Part shown: in pieces, positions 14,267-14,285 of the stretch
Position numbering within the stretch: position 1 is the first letter of the stretch
Layout: each line of letters begins with the position of its first letter
Assembly (NCBI GenBank): GCA_002405995.1
Contig: DHMW01000083.1
Coordinates: 16,879-31,163, forward strand
Source: Oscillospiraceae bacterium UBA4632
GTDB taxonomy: Bacteria; Bacillota; Clostridia; Oscillospirales; Oscillospiraceae
Length of the DNA: 14,285 bases
Direction: 5' to 3'
The notes under the pieces: model-generated
The model's input: only the letters and a program-made list of their open reading frames with translations
Database searches by the model: none
Told to the model about the DNA's origin: nothing
Made by a program: the position numbers and the translations under genes

Positions 14267-14285
14267 CGTCTGCCTTATTTTCGCA

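Noticed and set aside
14253..14285. Possible 3' end of an upstream minus-strand gene (ten codons then TGA)
   Set aside because: Too short to support; the frame could be chance. Mentioned only because a terminator-like hairpin follows it.

Overview
The window is GC-rich DNA whose gene content, Shine-Dalgarno sites and intrinsic terminators fit a Gram-positive, strictly fermentative-type Firmicute. An AddA/AddB pair (not RecBCD), the four-cysteine zinc form of ribosomal protein bL31, a DUF378 membrane protein, AzlC/AzlD and a short DUF1015 protein together suggest a high-GC Clostridia lineage, perhaps Oscillospirales. That placement is inference; no rRNA or species marker is present. I see no mobile element, CRISPR array, tRNA or rRNA.

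Layout. (1) Positions 1-2252, minus strand: a DUF1015 gene with its own promoter, a terminator hairpin, a small two-TM zinc-ribbon protein, and then an open reading frame that joins a second copy of that TM/zinc-ribbon module in frame to the isoprenoid kinase IspE. The last runs off the left edge. (2) 2418-3896: a MATE efflux gene on plus, convergent with a small DUF378 membrane protein gene (3895-4113, minus) across a perfect shared hairpin. (3) 4197-11234: promoter, addB and addA overlapping by 8 nt, then a terminator, which is the complete AddAB double-strand-break repair operon with all motifs intact. (4) 11250-12340, minus: azlC-azlD, a branched-chain amino acid exporter pair with ATGA stop/start overlap and its own promoter. 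(5) 12447-12780, plus: rpmE with a strong extended -10 promoter and a terminator. (6) 12803-14137, minus: a 444-residue membrane-anchored XRE regulator with a coiled coil and a large predicted extracytoplasmic domain, preceded by a hairpin and a palindrome at the right edge.

The window is mostly housekeeping genes in short, well-insulated units. The two items that stand out are the TM/zinc-ribbon-IspE fusion lying beside its free-standing paralogue, and the one-component membrane XRE receptor with an unrecognised outer domain. Gene boundaries were set by family start positions, ribosome-binding sites and promoter positions; in three places (addB, azlC, the XRE gene) the longest reading frame clearly overruns the true start.
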